NCBI GenBank assembly: GCA_018136815.1
Contig: CM030935.1
Coordinates: 4,382,159 to 4,446,158, forward strand
Length of the DNA: 64,000 nucleotides
Source of the DNA: Isochrysis galbana
Taxonomy: Eukaryota > Haptophyta > Isochrysidales > Isochrysidaceae
Direction: 5' to 3'
The notes below the pieces were generated by a model, which saw only the letters and a list, made by a program, of their open reading frames with translations, was not told the origin of the DNA and did no database searches. Positions 30,603 through 39,953 of this stretch are shown piece after piece. The number at the start of each line of letters is the position of its first letter. Position 1 is the first letter of the stretch. The translations under genes and the position numbers were made by a program.

Positions 30603-31545
30603 CACCCTTCTTGTCACGCGCGTGTGTCTCAACGCGAGGAGAGCCATATGGAAACACGCCCTCGACGCGTGGTTCTGCCGGACCGGACTGGGCCGAGGGG
30701 CCGTCCTCTCTACAGTCCCCCCGAAGACGCTCACGCGGAGCATCAGAGGAAACCCGGCGCTGCCGACATTCTGGAAAGACGCCCTAACAAACTTCAGGGC
30801 ACTGAAGATAAACCGCTCGCTTCTCTCTAGGGAAGGAGCGCTCTCGCAGCCGCTGTGGCACAACGCACAACCGCCACGACCCCCCGCCGATAACCCGAGC
30901 CGCGTGGGTCAGCCTATGGGAATCTTTGCACACACATGTCGTGCACAACGTCTATAAAGACGCCAAATTCACCGAACCCTACACTAAAGAAGAGTGCGCG
31001 CAATATGTAGAACACCTCCCTGAGACCTTCCTCCACGCGGGGGCAAAAATAGATAAAAAGGAATTCTTAAACTCGTGGGAGTGCGTGGTTCGCCACGCCT
31101 CGAGACTCCTAGACAAAGCACAGGTAGACCCGCCACCGAACCCAGCCGCCTCTAGGACGCAACCGGAGCAAACGAATGGTGTAACCCCGCCGGAGAATGA
31201 GGCGAAGGAAGTCAAGGCGTCAGAAGACGACAAATACATCACTAAAATGAACAATATATGGGTATACACAAACACCAACTATCTAGGCGAAACCACAAAC
31301 ACCACCGAGGTAGCGAAACCGGGCGAAGAGAGAAGAGACACTCTGCCACACACCGGCCAAATGGGAAAGCGGGCTAAAAGGCCCGAAACACTTAGAATGC
31401 CCGCTAGCGGACGAATACACACTCAACGATAAAAAGCAACTACGACCAAATCACCGTGTCCGACATAACGAGAGAATACCTCAAGAGCGGCCCCAGCGCC
31501 AAACCGAAACCCCACAACCAGCCCGGGAAACGTGGGCTCGAAAGC
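30603..31545 (+). pseudogene. 5'-truncated LINE remnant with frameshift
   Basis: Matches the C-terminal part of the LINE at 6605-7753. The first frame has RRAIWKHALDAWFCRTGLGR and REGALSQPLWHNA. A one-base slip at the C run 30880-30885 moves it to a second frame with WESLH, then VVHNVYKD, EECAQYVEHLPETFLHAG and KYITKMNNIWVYTNTNYLGE. After a further shift, sequence such as ITVSDITREYLKSG may be the continuing C-terminus, up to about 31545. Truncated at its 5' end near 30600. Confidence 0.8.
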
Positions 31546-31639
31546 TAGAAAGCTAGAACTGACCCAAGACGAGTGAATGCACGTGGCAAAACTCTACCGC
31601 GTGCGCGGTGAGACGATTAAGAAGTTTAAAAAAATCGAT

Positions 31640-31830
31640 GTCGATGTCGTTCTCGCCGCCGTCCTCGCCCTCGCCCAAGCCCGCCTGCCCGCCTTCTTCC
31701 TCTGCTGACGGGCTTCAGCCCGTCAGCACCTCTGAAGTCATCTCCTCCGCCGCGCCTACCGCCGGCATGCCTCCCTCCTCATTGCCCTCAGGCCCTATGG
31801 GCCACTCCAATTCGTCAGATTGGATGGCGG
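31640..31830 (+). repeat. Ser/Pro-coding dispersed repeat, copy 2
   Basis: Inverted match to 16155-16345; the frame that starts at ATG 31638 reads SPPSSPSPKPACPPSS. Immediately left (31595-31640) is the end segment of the R1 repeat (GCGCGGTGAGACGATTAAG). Confidence 0.6.
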
Positions 31831-32107
31831 ACGAGGCGGTAGACCCCAGCGCTGATGTGATAAAGCTAGCAGCTAATTGCCTGATTGATGCGTGTGAACG
31901 TGTGAACACAATATCAATACCATAAGCGTAGTATAGTAGGAGTAGAGAAAAGAGGAGACGCATGCAGCAGTCGTGGCTATAGATATGTGAGTGTGTGAGT
32001 CCGTGCGCGCATACGCGGGGTGCGCGCGCCGTGCGCGCCGCGCGCCGCGCCGCGCACGTCCCTTTTTGAGGTGGCTTTGGCCCCCGCCGAAAAACGGTGG
32101 CCACAAA

Positions 32108-32185
32108 GGAGGGAGTTTGAAACACGGTGAAAAACACTGTTTTTGACCTCCGAAAAAAAACACTGTTCCTGTGTTTCACAGCTAG
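32108..32185 (-). repeat. Fragment of the 52.7-kb DNA transposon family
   Basis: About 75 bp matching, inverted, the left subterminal region of the element at 52738 (CACAGGAACAGTG, GGTCAAAAACAGTGTTTTTC, ACCGTGTTTC). The terminal CCTAGATGTT is not preserved, so it is a diverged or truncated copy. Next to it (32195-32215) a CCTAG-rich palindrome (GCTAGGTGCCTAGCTGCCTAG) is present. Confidence 0.6.
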
Positions 32186-32284
32186 GTGCCTAGCTGCCTA
32201 GACCTAGACCCCACTATCCACTATCTGAGCCAGGCCCGGGCCCAATTGTAGTGCACGTGGCGGGCCGGGCCCCGGAAACCGAAG

Positions 32285-32400
32285 AAAAAGGAATGAAGGG
32301 TGGAAGGGAAGGAGGTGGAGGAAAGGGAAAGGCGATGTCGGTAGAGAGGTAGAGTGACCTGGATCATAGTAGGTGTTAGCCTATCTTCAGATTTTTTTTG
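32285..32400 (+). repeat. Dispersed repeat shared with 11035-11170
   Basis: Second copy of the GGCGATGTCGGT / GAGGTAGAGTG / TAGGTGTTAG segment, here upstream of the large coiled-coil gene. Confidence 0.6.
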
Positions 32401-32509
32401 AGTACCAGTACCAGTAGAACAGATACTATTACTAGAGTACTAAAATTGTGGGTGTCAAACTCGTGCTGTCGGCGGCGGTGGCGGCAGCGGCCGGTGAGAG
32501 CGGGCGGAG

Positions 32510-32711
32510 GAGGGGGGGGAGGGGAGAGAAAGGGAGAGGAAGGGGGAGAGAGCAAGCGAGCGAGACAGGGAGGGAGAGAGGGAGAGAGGGAGAGAGGGAG
32601 GAGGGAGAGCGAGCGAGCGAGCGAGCGAGCGAGCGAGAGAGAGGGAGAGCGAGAGAGAGGGAGAGCGAGAGAGAGGGAGAGCGAGAGAGAGGGAGAGCGA
32701 GAGAGAGAGAG

Positions 32712-32781
<70 letters not shown>
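32510..32781. repeat. GA/GGGA/GCGA tract upstream of the large coiled-coil gene
   Basis: Begins with G-rich and GGGA units, passes through GCGA units and an AGAGAGGGAGAGCG higher-order repeat, and ends in about 70 bp of pure GA. It stops about 60 bp before the start codon at 32843 and is purine-rich on the sense strand. Confidence 0.95.
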
Positions 32782-32784
<3 letters not shown>

Positions 32785-32842
32785 GCTTTCCCTCTCCCGG
32801 AATCCCCGCCCGGCCGCCGCGCGCTTTCACCACTGATTCTCG

Positions 32843-35800
32843 ATGAGCTCATGGCTCTCTGAGCGAGCTGCCGCCGCTGCCGCCGCTGCGGCCAACGTCG
32901 CGAGCTCTGCAGCTCTTGCGGCTGAGGCAGCAGCGGCCGGTGCAAGCGGATCGCCTGCGCTCCTCTTCCGCGGCTTCGCCTCACCTGATGGCGCAGATGA
33001 AACCACAGAGAGCGAGTCAGCAGAGGGCCTCAGCGAGCTCCAGATAGCATACAAGAGGATCGCATCGCTCGAGGCGCGTCTCAAGGGCGCCACCGACGCA
33101 CGGCGCGCGTGGGGGCTGGAGGAGGCGGAGCTGAGAGAGGCAGTCGGGCTGCTCACTGCTGAGAACGACTCTCTCGGCGCAAGGCTCAAGAAAGAGAAGG
33201 AGAAACTGGCCAAGGCGAAGGAGGCGAAAAAGGCGGCGCAGGAGGCAGCTGAGGAGGCGAGGCAGCAAATCGAGGCGCTGCAGGTCGGGACTGACCAAAG
33301 CAGGGGAGGGGCTCCCGATGAGCGACCTCCAGTAGAGCTCGAGGCGGTCATGCCGGCGGCGGATGCTGTTCTCGGCGAGGCACAAGCCGCCAAAGAAGAG
33401 GCGGCCGCAAGCAAGGCGGCGGCCGCGGCGGCCGAGGCCCGCCTCGCCGAGCTCGAGGCCAAAGTGACCTCTGCCATTGAGGCGGCGCGCACGGAATCAG
33501 TAGCAGCCATCACAGCCGAGATGGAGGCTAGACTGGCAATGGAGCTTGCTGAGGCCAAGGCGGCCAGTGACGAGGCAAATGCGGCGAGGCACATGGCAGA
33601 GGCGGCGCTCTCAGCGGCCACCGCCAAGAGCGAGAGTTCAATGGCCGAGATGGACGCTTTGCGGGGGCGCGAAGAGCGAGCGCTCGGCGAGGCACAAGCC
33701 GCCAAAGAAGAGGCGGCCGCAAGCAAGGCGGCGGCCGCGGCGGCCGAGGCCCGCCTCGCCGAGCTCGAGGCCAAAGTGACCTCTGCCATTGAGGCGGCGC
33801 GCACGGAATCAGTGGCAGCCATCACAGCCGAGATGGAGGCTAGACTGGCAATGGAGCTTGCTGAGGCCAAGGCGGCCAGTGACGAGGCAAATGCGGCGAG
33901 GCACATGGCAGAGGCGGCGCTCTCAGCGGCCACCGCCAAGAGCGAGAGTTCAATGGCAGAGATGGACGCTTTGCGGGGGCGCGAAGAGCGAGCGCTCGGC
34001 GAGGCACAAGCCGCCAAAGAAGAGGCGGCCGCAAGCAAGGCGGCGGCCGCGGCGGCCGAGGCCCGCCTCGCCGAGCTCGAGGCCAAAGTGACCTCTGCCA
34101 TTGAGGCGGCGCGCACGGAATCAGTGGCAGCCATCACAGCCGAGATGGAGGCTAGACTGGCAATGGAGCTTGCTGAGGCCAAGGCGGCCAGTGACGAGGC
34201 AAATGCGGCGAGGCACACGGCAGAGGCGGCGCTCTCAGCGGCCACCGCCAAGAGCGAGAGTTCAATGGCGGATAAGGCGCAAGCGGAGAGGGTGGTGGCC
34301 GTGGCCGTAGCAGAGGCCGAGGCTTCGCGCGAAGAACTCCGGGTAGCTCAAGAGAAGCTGACAGAGGGATTAAGCCGCACAGAAGCTGCAGAGCGTGAGG
34401 TTGAGGCGGCAAACGCTGAGCGCGCCGCCTCTAAAATGGCTGCGGCTGAGTCGGCACGCCACGTGGAGCAGTTGCGGGAGGAGCTGCGATTGGCGACGGC
34501 TGCCATCTCTAGCGGACCAAAGGAGGTAGATGCGGCGGCCGCTGAGCGGATAAGGGTGATGGAAGCGGCGGCCGACGTGGAGCGAGAAGCGGCTGCAGCA
34601 GAGCGTGCACAAATGTGGGCCTTGTGCAACGACCTGCGTGGGCAGTTGGAGGAAGCAAAGCAGGCCACAAAGGCAGCGGAGGCATCACGCGAGGTGGCTA
34701 TCGCCGAGGCCGAGGCCGAACGAAGCCGGGCCGAGGCACAGCTTGAGGCACAAAAGTTTGAGGTTTGTGATTTGCAGGCCCAGCTCGAGGTGTCTAGGCG
34801 CTTGATTGAGCAAGGGGAGGCGGCCTTGGGTGCGGCGCGCGCCCAGCTTAATGTGGAGGCAGAAACGCGAAGAAGTGAAGTTGCAGATGCGGCTCGCAAA
34901 GCTCAGGAGGCGCTGGCCGAGTCCAGCGCCCAATATGAGGCCCGATTCAAAGAGCAGCAACAGACATTTGCCGCCGAAGCGCAAGCTAGGCTTGAGGAGG
35001 CGATCGCCTCGGCACGGAAAGCTGCGCTCGCGGAAGCCGCCGAAGACAAGGCGGCGGCGTTGGGCAAGGTGGAGGCTGCCGCAGCCGTGCGCTTGGATGA
35101 AGCGGTGCGCGCCGCCTTGGAGGGGGCGGAGACGACGACCAGGGATGCAAAAATTGAGGCTATCGCTGCTGCCGAAGCCAGAGCTGTACAAATGGCACGC
35201 GAGGAGGCGGAGCGTGAGCGGCTCCAGGCCGTCGCAGCGGCGGAGGCTTTGGCGGCGGAGCGACTCGAGGCCGAAGTGGCCGCTATACGACGATCGACGA
35301 TGGCGGAGGCGGAGGCCAGGTATAGGGAGGATTTGGCGGCGGCAGAGGCTGCGTTCTCCGAGCGGCTTGAGGCGGTCCTCGCCCAGAGGTTGGACGCGGC
35401 CATTTCTGCGGCGATGAACAAGGAGAGGGACGACGCTGGATGGGTCAGCGCTGATGCTGTTGCACTTGCTGAGGCTAAGGCAGCCGACGCGACCGAGGCG
35501 TCCGCCGTGGCCGCGGCTCGAGACGAGGAGCGGGCGGAGGCCGAGAAGCGGCTGTTTGAAGCGGTGGCGGCGGCCGAAGAAGCGGCGGCGGCACGGCTGA
35601 ACGAGGCCGTGGCAGCCGCACGCGAGGCTGCTTTCGCGGAGGCGGAGCGCCTGAAGGCGGCAGCAGTGACAACGGCCGAAGCCGCGGCGACTGCGAGGTT
35701 AGAGGAACGAGTTGCGGCAGTCAAGGATGCGGCGAGGGCTGCAGCAAGGGAAGAGAGCGATGCAACGGCTGCAATTAAGATGGCCAAGATTGAGGCTGCG

Positions 35801-37156
35801 ACAGCTGCTGCGCACAAGGCAGCCACTGCAGAGGCTGAGCGAGAGAAAGTGGAGGCGTTGGCATCCGTGGAGGCCATGACCGCCGCAAAGATTGAGGCAG
35901 CAGTGGCCGCAGCGCTCGAGGTGGCCCGAGCAGAGAACATCGTAGTAGTACGTTCGGCGGTGGAAGAGGCAGAGTTTCAGACGGCTCGTGAGGCCGAGGA
36001 GGTCCGCGTTATTGCGGTCCGCACGGCGGAAGAACGATGCCGGGAGACGGCCGCACGAGAGCAGCTAGCCGCCGTACGCGACGCAGTCGAACGATCACAA
36101 GCTGAAGCGGGCGAGAGATTCCAGCGAGCGATGGCCCAACTTCAGGTGGCTATTGAGGCCGCACGCGTGGATGCGGAGGCTCGTGAGGCTGCTGCCGCTG
36201 ATCAAGCCGCGGAGAAAGCACGGGCAGACGCACTTGCGGAGGCGGAAGCCCGTGTTGCTGCCGCGCTCAATGAGGCAGCTCAATCACGCAAGGCGCAAGA
36301 GCTTGCGGTGGCCGCGGCGAATGCTCGCTTGCTGGAGGTGGAAACGGCTCTAAGCAAGGCCCGGTTGGAAAAGAAGGTTATCAAGGAGGTCCCTGTGGAG
36401 GTTGTGCATGTGAAGGAGGTGGAGGTAGTGAAGGAGGTGCCTATAGAGGTGGTAAAGGAAGTGGAGGTGATCAAGGAAGTCCCTATCGAAGTCGTGAAGG
36501 AAATCCCGGTCGAAGTTGTGAAGGAGATTGAGGTGGTCAAGGAGATCCAGGTGGTCAAGGAAGTGCCGATCGAGATCGTCAAGGAAGTGGAAATTGTGAG
36601 AGAGGTGCCGACGGAGGTCGTCAAGGACGTTCCACTCCCAGAAGAGGTGGTCCGAGAGGTGCAGGTTGGCAGTGGGGAAGTCTGCGAGTCGGACGCCTCT
36701 TGCACGAGCCGCGCGCTTGCAATGGGCAGCTCATCAAAGGATCCTGACTTAAGTGAGGCAACATGTGACCACGGTCACTACGAAGCCACCTATGTGGTTG
36801 GCGAGAGGCATTGGCGGCTGCTTGAAGGAGAGTCAACTCAGTTAGCACTACGGCGGCTGTGTATCCGTGGCATAAGCTTAGAAGCGCGAATGGCTGCAGC
36901 TGTGGAAGCGCGACGGCAGTGGGGGTTGAAAGAGGCAGAGCTTTTGTCTCGCATTGACGCACTGGAGACGAGTGTCCGCGAGGCAGATGCAGACGAGTTT
37001 GCAGCATTGAAGCTGTTACTGGAGGACCTACCTACCTCACACCGCGTGCAAGCGGGCGTGATACAGCTGATGGACGAGGCTTACCGAGTGGCAAGGGAGT
37101 GGCAGGCTATTGTAGAGCGGGCAATGAGCGGCGAGGGCGCGCGGTCGAGCAATTGA
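32843..37156 (+). CDS. Giant coiled-coil protein with alveolin/articulin-like VP repeats, 1437 residues
   Basis: An intronless frame, extremely rich in Ala, Glu and Arg. Residues 67-110 contain IASLEARLKGATDARRAWGL followed by EEAEL; a second version (ISLEAR, EARRQWGLKEAEL) returns near residues 1337-1362, so the rod is framed by a duplicated module. Residues 177-475 hold three tandem copies of a 104-residue unit (312-bp DNA repeats starting at 33371, 33683 and 33995). The rod continues to about 1175. Residues 1178-1274 are VxKEVP-type repeats (IKEVPVEVV, KEVEVVKEVPIEVVKEV), resembling the charged valine-proline repeats of alveolins and articulins, which build membrane-underlying cytoskeletal sheets in protists. 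A cortical or flagellar-root cytoskeletal role is inferred from this likeness. The start is chosen as the first ATG after the GA tract; the initial residues (SSWLSERAAAAAAAAAN) are low-complexity. Confidence 0.8.
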   Translation: MSSWLSERAAAAAAAAANVASSAALAAEAAAAGASGSPALLFRGFASPDGADETTESESAEGLSELQIAYKRIASLEARLKGATDARRAWGLEEAELREAVGLLTAENDSLGARLKKEKEKLAKAKEAKKAAQEAAEEARQQIEALQVGTDQSRGGAPDERPPVELEAVMPAADAVLGEAQAAKEEAAASKAAAAAAEARLAELEAKVTSAIEAARTESVAAITAEMEARLAMELAEAKAASDEANAARHMAEAALSAATAKSESSMAEMDALRGREERALGEAQAAKEEAAASKAAAAAAEARLAELEAKVTSAIEAARTESVAAITAEMEARLAMELAEAKAASDEANAARHMAEAALSAATAKSESSMAEMDALRGREERALGEAQAAKEEAAASKAAAAAAEARLAELEAKVTSAIEAARTESVAAITAEMEARLAMELAEAKAASDEANAARHTAEAALSAATAKSESSMADKAQAERVVAVAVAEAEASREELRVAQEKLTEGLSRTEAAEREVEAANAERAASKMAAAESARHVEQLREELRLATAAISSGPKEVDAAAAERIRVMEAAADVEREAAAAERAQMWALCNDLRGQLEEAKQATKAAEASREVAIAEAEAERSRAEAQLEAQKFEVCDLQAQLEVSRRLIEQGEAALGAARAQLNVEAETRRSEVADAARKAQEALAESSAQYEARFKEQQQTFAAEAQARLEEAIASARKAALAEAAEDKAAALGKVEAAAAVRLDEAVRAALEGAETTTRDAKIEAIAAAEARAVQMAREEAERERLQAVAAAEALAAERLEAEVAAIRRSTMAEAEARYREDLAAAEAAFSERLEAVLAQRLDAAISAAMNKERDDAGWVSADAVALAEAKAADATEASAVAAARDEERAEAEKRLFEAVAAAEEAAAARLNEAVAAAREAAFAEAERLKAAAVTTAEAAATARLEERVAAVKDAARAAAREESDATAAIKMAKIEAATAAAHKAATAEAEREKVEALASVEAMTAAKIEAAVAAALEVARAENIVVVRSAVEEAEFQTAREAEEVRVIAVRTAEERCRETAAREQLAAVRDAVERSQAEAGERFQRAMAQLQVAIEAARVDAEAREAAAADQAAEKARADALAEAEARVAAALNEAAQSRKAQELAVAAANARLLEVETALSKARLEKKVIKEVPVEVVHVKEVEVVKEVPIEVVKEVEVIKEVPIEVVKEIPVEVVKEIEVVKEIQVVKEVPIEIVKEVEIVREVPTEVVKDVPLPEEVVREVQVGSGEVCESDASCTSRALAMGSSSKDPDLSEATCDHGHYEATYVVGERHWRLLEGESTQLALRRLCIRGISLEARMAAAVEARRQWGLKEAELLSRIDALETSVREADADEFAALKLLLEDLPTSHRVQAGVIQLMDEAYRVAREWQAIVERAMSGEGARSSN

Positions 37157-37770
37157 GGGCAAATCGAACGTCGGTGCATGGAAAGGCATGAGCGTGAGTC
37201 GGTTGGTCAACCTAGGGCCTCAACCCTCATGGATGCCCTAGCTTTCCACATGACGCTCCGCTTGCCGTTTCTTCTCAGTGCTCCACTAGGTTCAGTGCCG
37301 TCACGTTCGAACTTCGCAGTGCGATGGGGGGCATTTCCATTTTTGCCTGCTTATTTGTTTTTTGGGACTCTTCCCCCCTTTCTTGCCCTTCCTCGCTTCA
37401 CGCGTTCCGCTTCCCGATTCCCAAACTTCAGCGCAGTCAACGGCGGGAGCGGGCTCGTTTTGTTGTCAAATAATCAAATTAGCCTCTGTCTTTTTCGTAC
37501 CATCGTGTTATCGAGATGCCGATGTGTAATGTAAGAATCTTGTGATGCGAAGCTCGTGTACAATGATCACCCCTCGATCCAAGCATAAAAAGTAAAAAGG
37601 CGGCTTGCCGTCATCCCGTACCACGCCCTCCGCCCGTGGAGGTTGCACGCCTTGCATCCCCAGGGATACGATACGTACGGGTACGGGGGGGTTCTACACC
37701 ATTTTTAATAATAGTAGTACATAATACAACACACGACGTTCTTCCACTTCCACACTTTACGGACAAAGGT
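37157..37770. other. 3' flank of the giant coiled-coil gene
   Basis: T/C-rich DNA (37330-37420) and no protein-like ORF. The transcript end is likely here but no clear signal is seen. Confidence 0.4.
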
Positions 37771-37789
37771 ACCCAGCTTCCAGCTTTGT

Positions 37790-37825
37790 AGGACCAGTCC
37801 TACAATGTAGGACGGAATTGCCCAC
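37790..37825. repeat. TCCTA palindrome, related to the 17.2-kb element
   Basis: TTGTAGGAC-CA-GTCCTACAA, a near-perfect palindrome, followed by TGTAGGACGGAATT. This is the inverted form of the CCGTCCTA border motif at 17186 and 17790. Confidence 0.5.
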
Positions 37826-37984
37826 GTGTAAACACAAGCATTCGGTGGTATTCTGGCCTAACCATGGGGTTTTGGCTTACTTTGTGGATGTTCTCTTGAA
37901 GTTGTTCTAGAGCACCAAAGCATCATTCCCTCAGAGCTTCGTATTTTCGCTTGCGCAAAAAACTTCATAATGTTAATATTCTTA

Positions 37985-38050
37985 CCGCACTCGCGGCGAA
38001 TGGAACCACTACCTACACGTAGTATACTTTCTACACCCCCACTCCCCCAG
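37985..38050 (-). repeat. R1 end fragment, inverted
   Basis: Reverse complement of the end of R1 copy 2 (CTTTCTACACCCCCACTCCC; ACTCGCGGCGAATGGAACC). Confidence 0.7.
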
Positions 38051-38507
38051 CCCCCCCCCCCCCGCGGGGATGCCGTGCGTGCGCATTGAAGTTTCCGCAC
38101 GCCGTCACGGATGCGCATAAAAGGGTTTCGGCAGGCGCACGCCGTGTGCATGATGAGATTTCGCCAGAGCATCGGCCCGTGCCATCCGAGTCCACCTTCT
38201 TCTCGAAGAGCACAAAGTTGACGTACATGCGGCCATTCTTGTCGTGCTTGGTCAGCTCGTGCTTGGCCAAAAAGTAGAAGCGGCACTCACGCTTCGTCAC
38301 AGGGACGTGGCGGGTCGGGCGCGCACCCTCCGCTTCTTCCTCCGCTTCTTCCTCCGCTTCTTCCTCCGCTTCTTCTGGCTGAGGCGGAACTTCGGCTTCC
38401 TCGGCGACAGGGCGCGGCGGACCCTCCGCTTGGGCTCGAGAGGCGGCACGCTTGGTCTTTTTGGCCGGGACGCTTGGCGACCTCGCGCGCGGACGCTTCT
38501 TCTTCAT
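38031..38507 (-). CDS. Hypothetical basic/acidic protein of the 38-kb composite repeat region
   Basis: A 158-codon minus frame from ATG 38507; the frame is also open upstream to about 38620 with a coiled-coil-like lead (LRTLKELKATIKRLESQ), so a spliced upstream exon is possible. It has a basic N-terminus (MKKKRPRARSPSVPAKKTKR, a likely nuclear signal), a Pro/Glu run (EEAEEEAEEEAEEEAEG) and a more ordered part near residues 80-118 (ECRFYFLAKHELTKHD, MYVNFVLFEKKVDSDG). The last 40 codons run into repeats. No family is recognised. Its position against the tandem array at 38735 makes a mobile-element protein possible. Confidence 0.35.
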   Translation of the reverse strand: MKKKRPRARSPSVPAKKTKRAASRAQAEGPPRPVAEEAEVPPQPEEAEEEAEEEAEEEAEGARPTRHVPVTKRECRFYFLAKHELTKHDKNGRMYVNFVLFEKKVDSDGTGRCSGEISSCTRRAPAETLLCASVTACGNFNAHARHPRGGGGAGGVGV

Positions 38508-38734
38508 CTGCGACTCGAGCCGCTTAATGGTCGCCTTGAGCTCCTTCAGGGTGCGGAGAGTGTCCTCCTCCGACTCCTCCTCGGATATTAATACCTTGTT
38601 AATACTTTTCGGGCTGCGCCCCTATTTACATAGAGGTAAATACTGTTCTTTCCACTATTTACATAGAGGTAAATAGTGCATTTCGCGGGTAGATAGCCTA
38701 CTATCTAGATAGTTGTCTAATATATTCACAGTCT

Positions 38735-39165
38735 TAGCACGCACGGCGCCCCCGCGGGGGGGGGCCGATGCACATCGCGCCGTGCCCATGCACGGCGTGC
38801 ACAATGTGATTGCAAGTCATCACACGTGCTGCGTAAAGAAACGTCTCTTATATTGCACGTTTACGTAGTTGTGGGCCTTAGGTGGTACGCAGAGGGGAAA
38901 AGTCGGCATGCGCACGCACGGCGTCTCCGCGGGGGGACCGATGCACATCGCGCCGTGCCCAATGCACGGCGTGCACAATGTGATTGCAAGTCATCACCAT
39001 CACAGGTGCTCCGTGAGAAATATCTATTGAACTGCATGTTTATGTAGTTGTCGGCCTTAGAGGAAACGCAGAGGAAAAGCGTTTGCATGCGCACGCACGG
39101 CGTCCCCGCGGGGGAACATGCACCGCAGGGAAAGCAGAGAAAAAAGTTGTTATGCCCACGCACGG
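38735..39165 (+). repeat. Tandem array, locus 2 (about 180-bp period)
   Basis: Units anchored near 38735, 38908 and 39087 share with the 18811 array GCACGCACGGCG, a G run, CACGGCGTGCACAATG, ATTGCAAGTCATCAC and GTGGGCCTTAG. The period is longer because of an added TGCACATCGCGCCGTGCCC. To its left, two copies of a TATTTACATAGAGGTAAATA hairpin lie at 38621-38675. Confidence 0.8.
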
Positions 39166-39177
39166 CTAGCCCTTATT

Positions 39178-39460
39178 TAATTTTAAAATACTGATATATA
39201 CATAACTATGGACATTTGATCGCTCAATTCGACTGATGCCCCACAATTGACGGAACGACACCTTGTGGCCGGGGCCACGGGCCGTGTGGCGCGACGCGGG
39301 TCGCGCTCACCTGCTCGGCCTCTGATGGCGGGCGCGGTCGCTTCAACAGCGACTGCTCCATGGGGGCTGGGGGGCCGCCCTCGGCGGGGGGCCCGGAGGA
39401 GAGGAGGGGAGCGGCGGCGCGCTTCATGGCAACTGACTATAAAGTTAGTTGACGGAATGA
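39178..39460 (+). repeat. Composite dispersed repeat, copy 2
   Basis: TAATTTTAAAATA to the terminal hairpin CAACTGACT-ATAA-AGTTAGTTG; homologous to 19404-19945 without its 270-bp middle. The hairpin carries a G-C to C-G exchange relative to copy 1, preserving pairing. Sequence 39461-39953 holds no recognisable gene and is probably the 3' flank of the large minus-strand gene. Confidence 0.75.
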
Positions 39461-39953
39461 GAATAAGAGGTCGGCGGTATTTTTCATAATCAGGGGTGCG
39501 GGGGGGGGGGAGGCAGTTGCCGTCTCGCCAGTGGCGGAGGGAGACGCTGCGAATCGTCAAATCCCCAATCTGCTTAAACTTGGCCTAATTTCTAAACGTA
39601 AAGATCGCTCGAACTAAAAATAGACTGCTCTATAACCGTGCGAGGCATGGCTACATGGGAATCTCATCCTCATCCTCATTGAGCGGTGACTCGGCGATTG
39701 ACCGATCCTAAGCACTTAATACAGCTTAGCCTCCCTTCAAAGCTGAATGATCCCGAAATTGCCTCGTACGGGAATCGCGACCGTCGGCCTCGGACAGGTG
39801 GGCAAATGGGATTGAAACTCGGTAGACAGGCCTCCATCAACGACCGAATCCGTTGGCGTCAGACAATTGGTGTCAAGGCAAAAACTTCCATCCGAATATG
39901 TCACGTTCAGCTTACAGAAATATTGAGGTATCAAATCCGGCACCAAGGCGCAG

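Noticed and set aside
32827-35940. Ala/Ser-rich minus-strand ORFs opposite the giant coiled-coil gene
   Set aside because: Shadows: GC-rich Ala/Glu codons read as Ala/Ser on the other strand. The plus strand has the regular heptads and intact ends.
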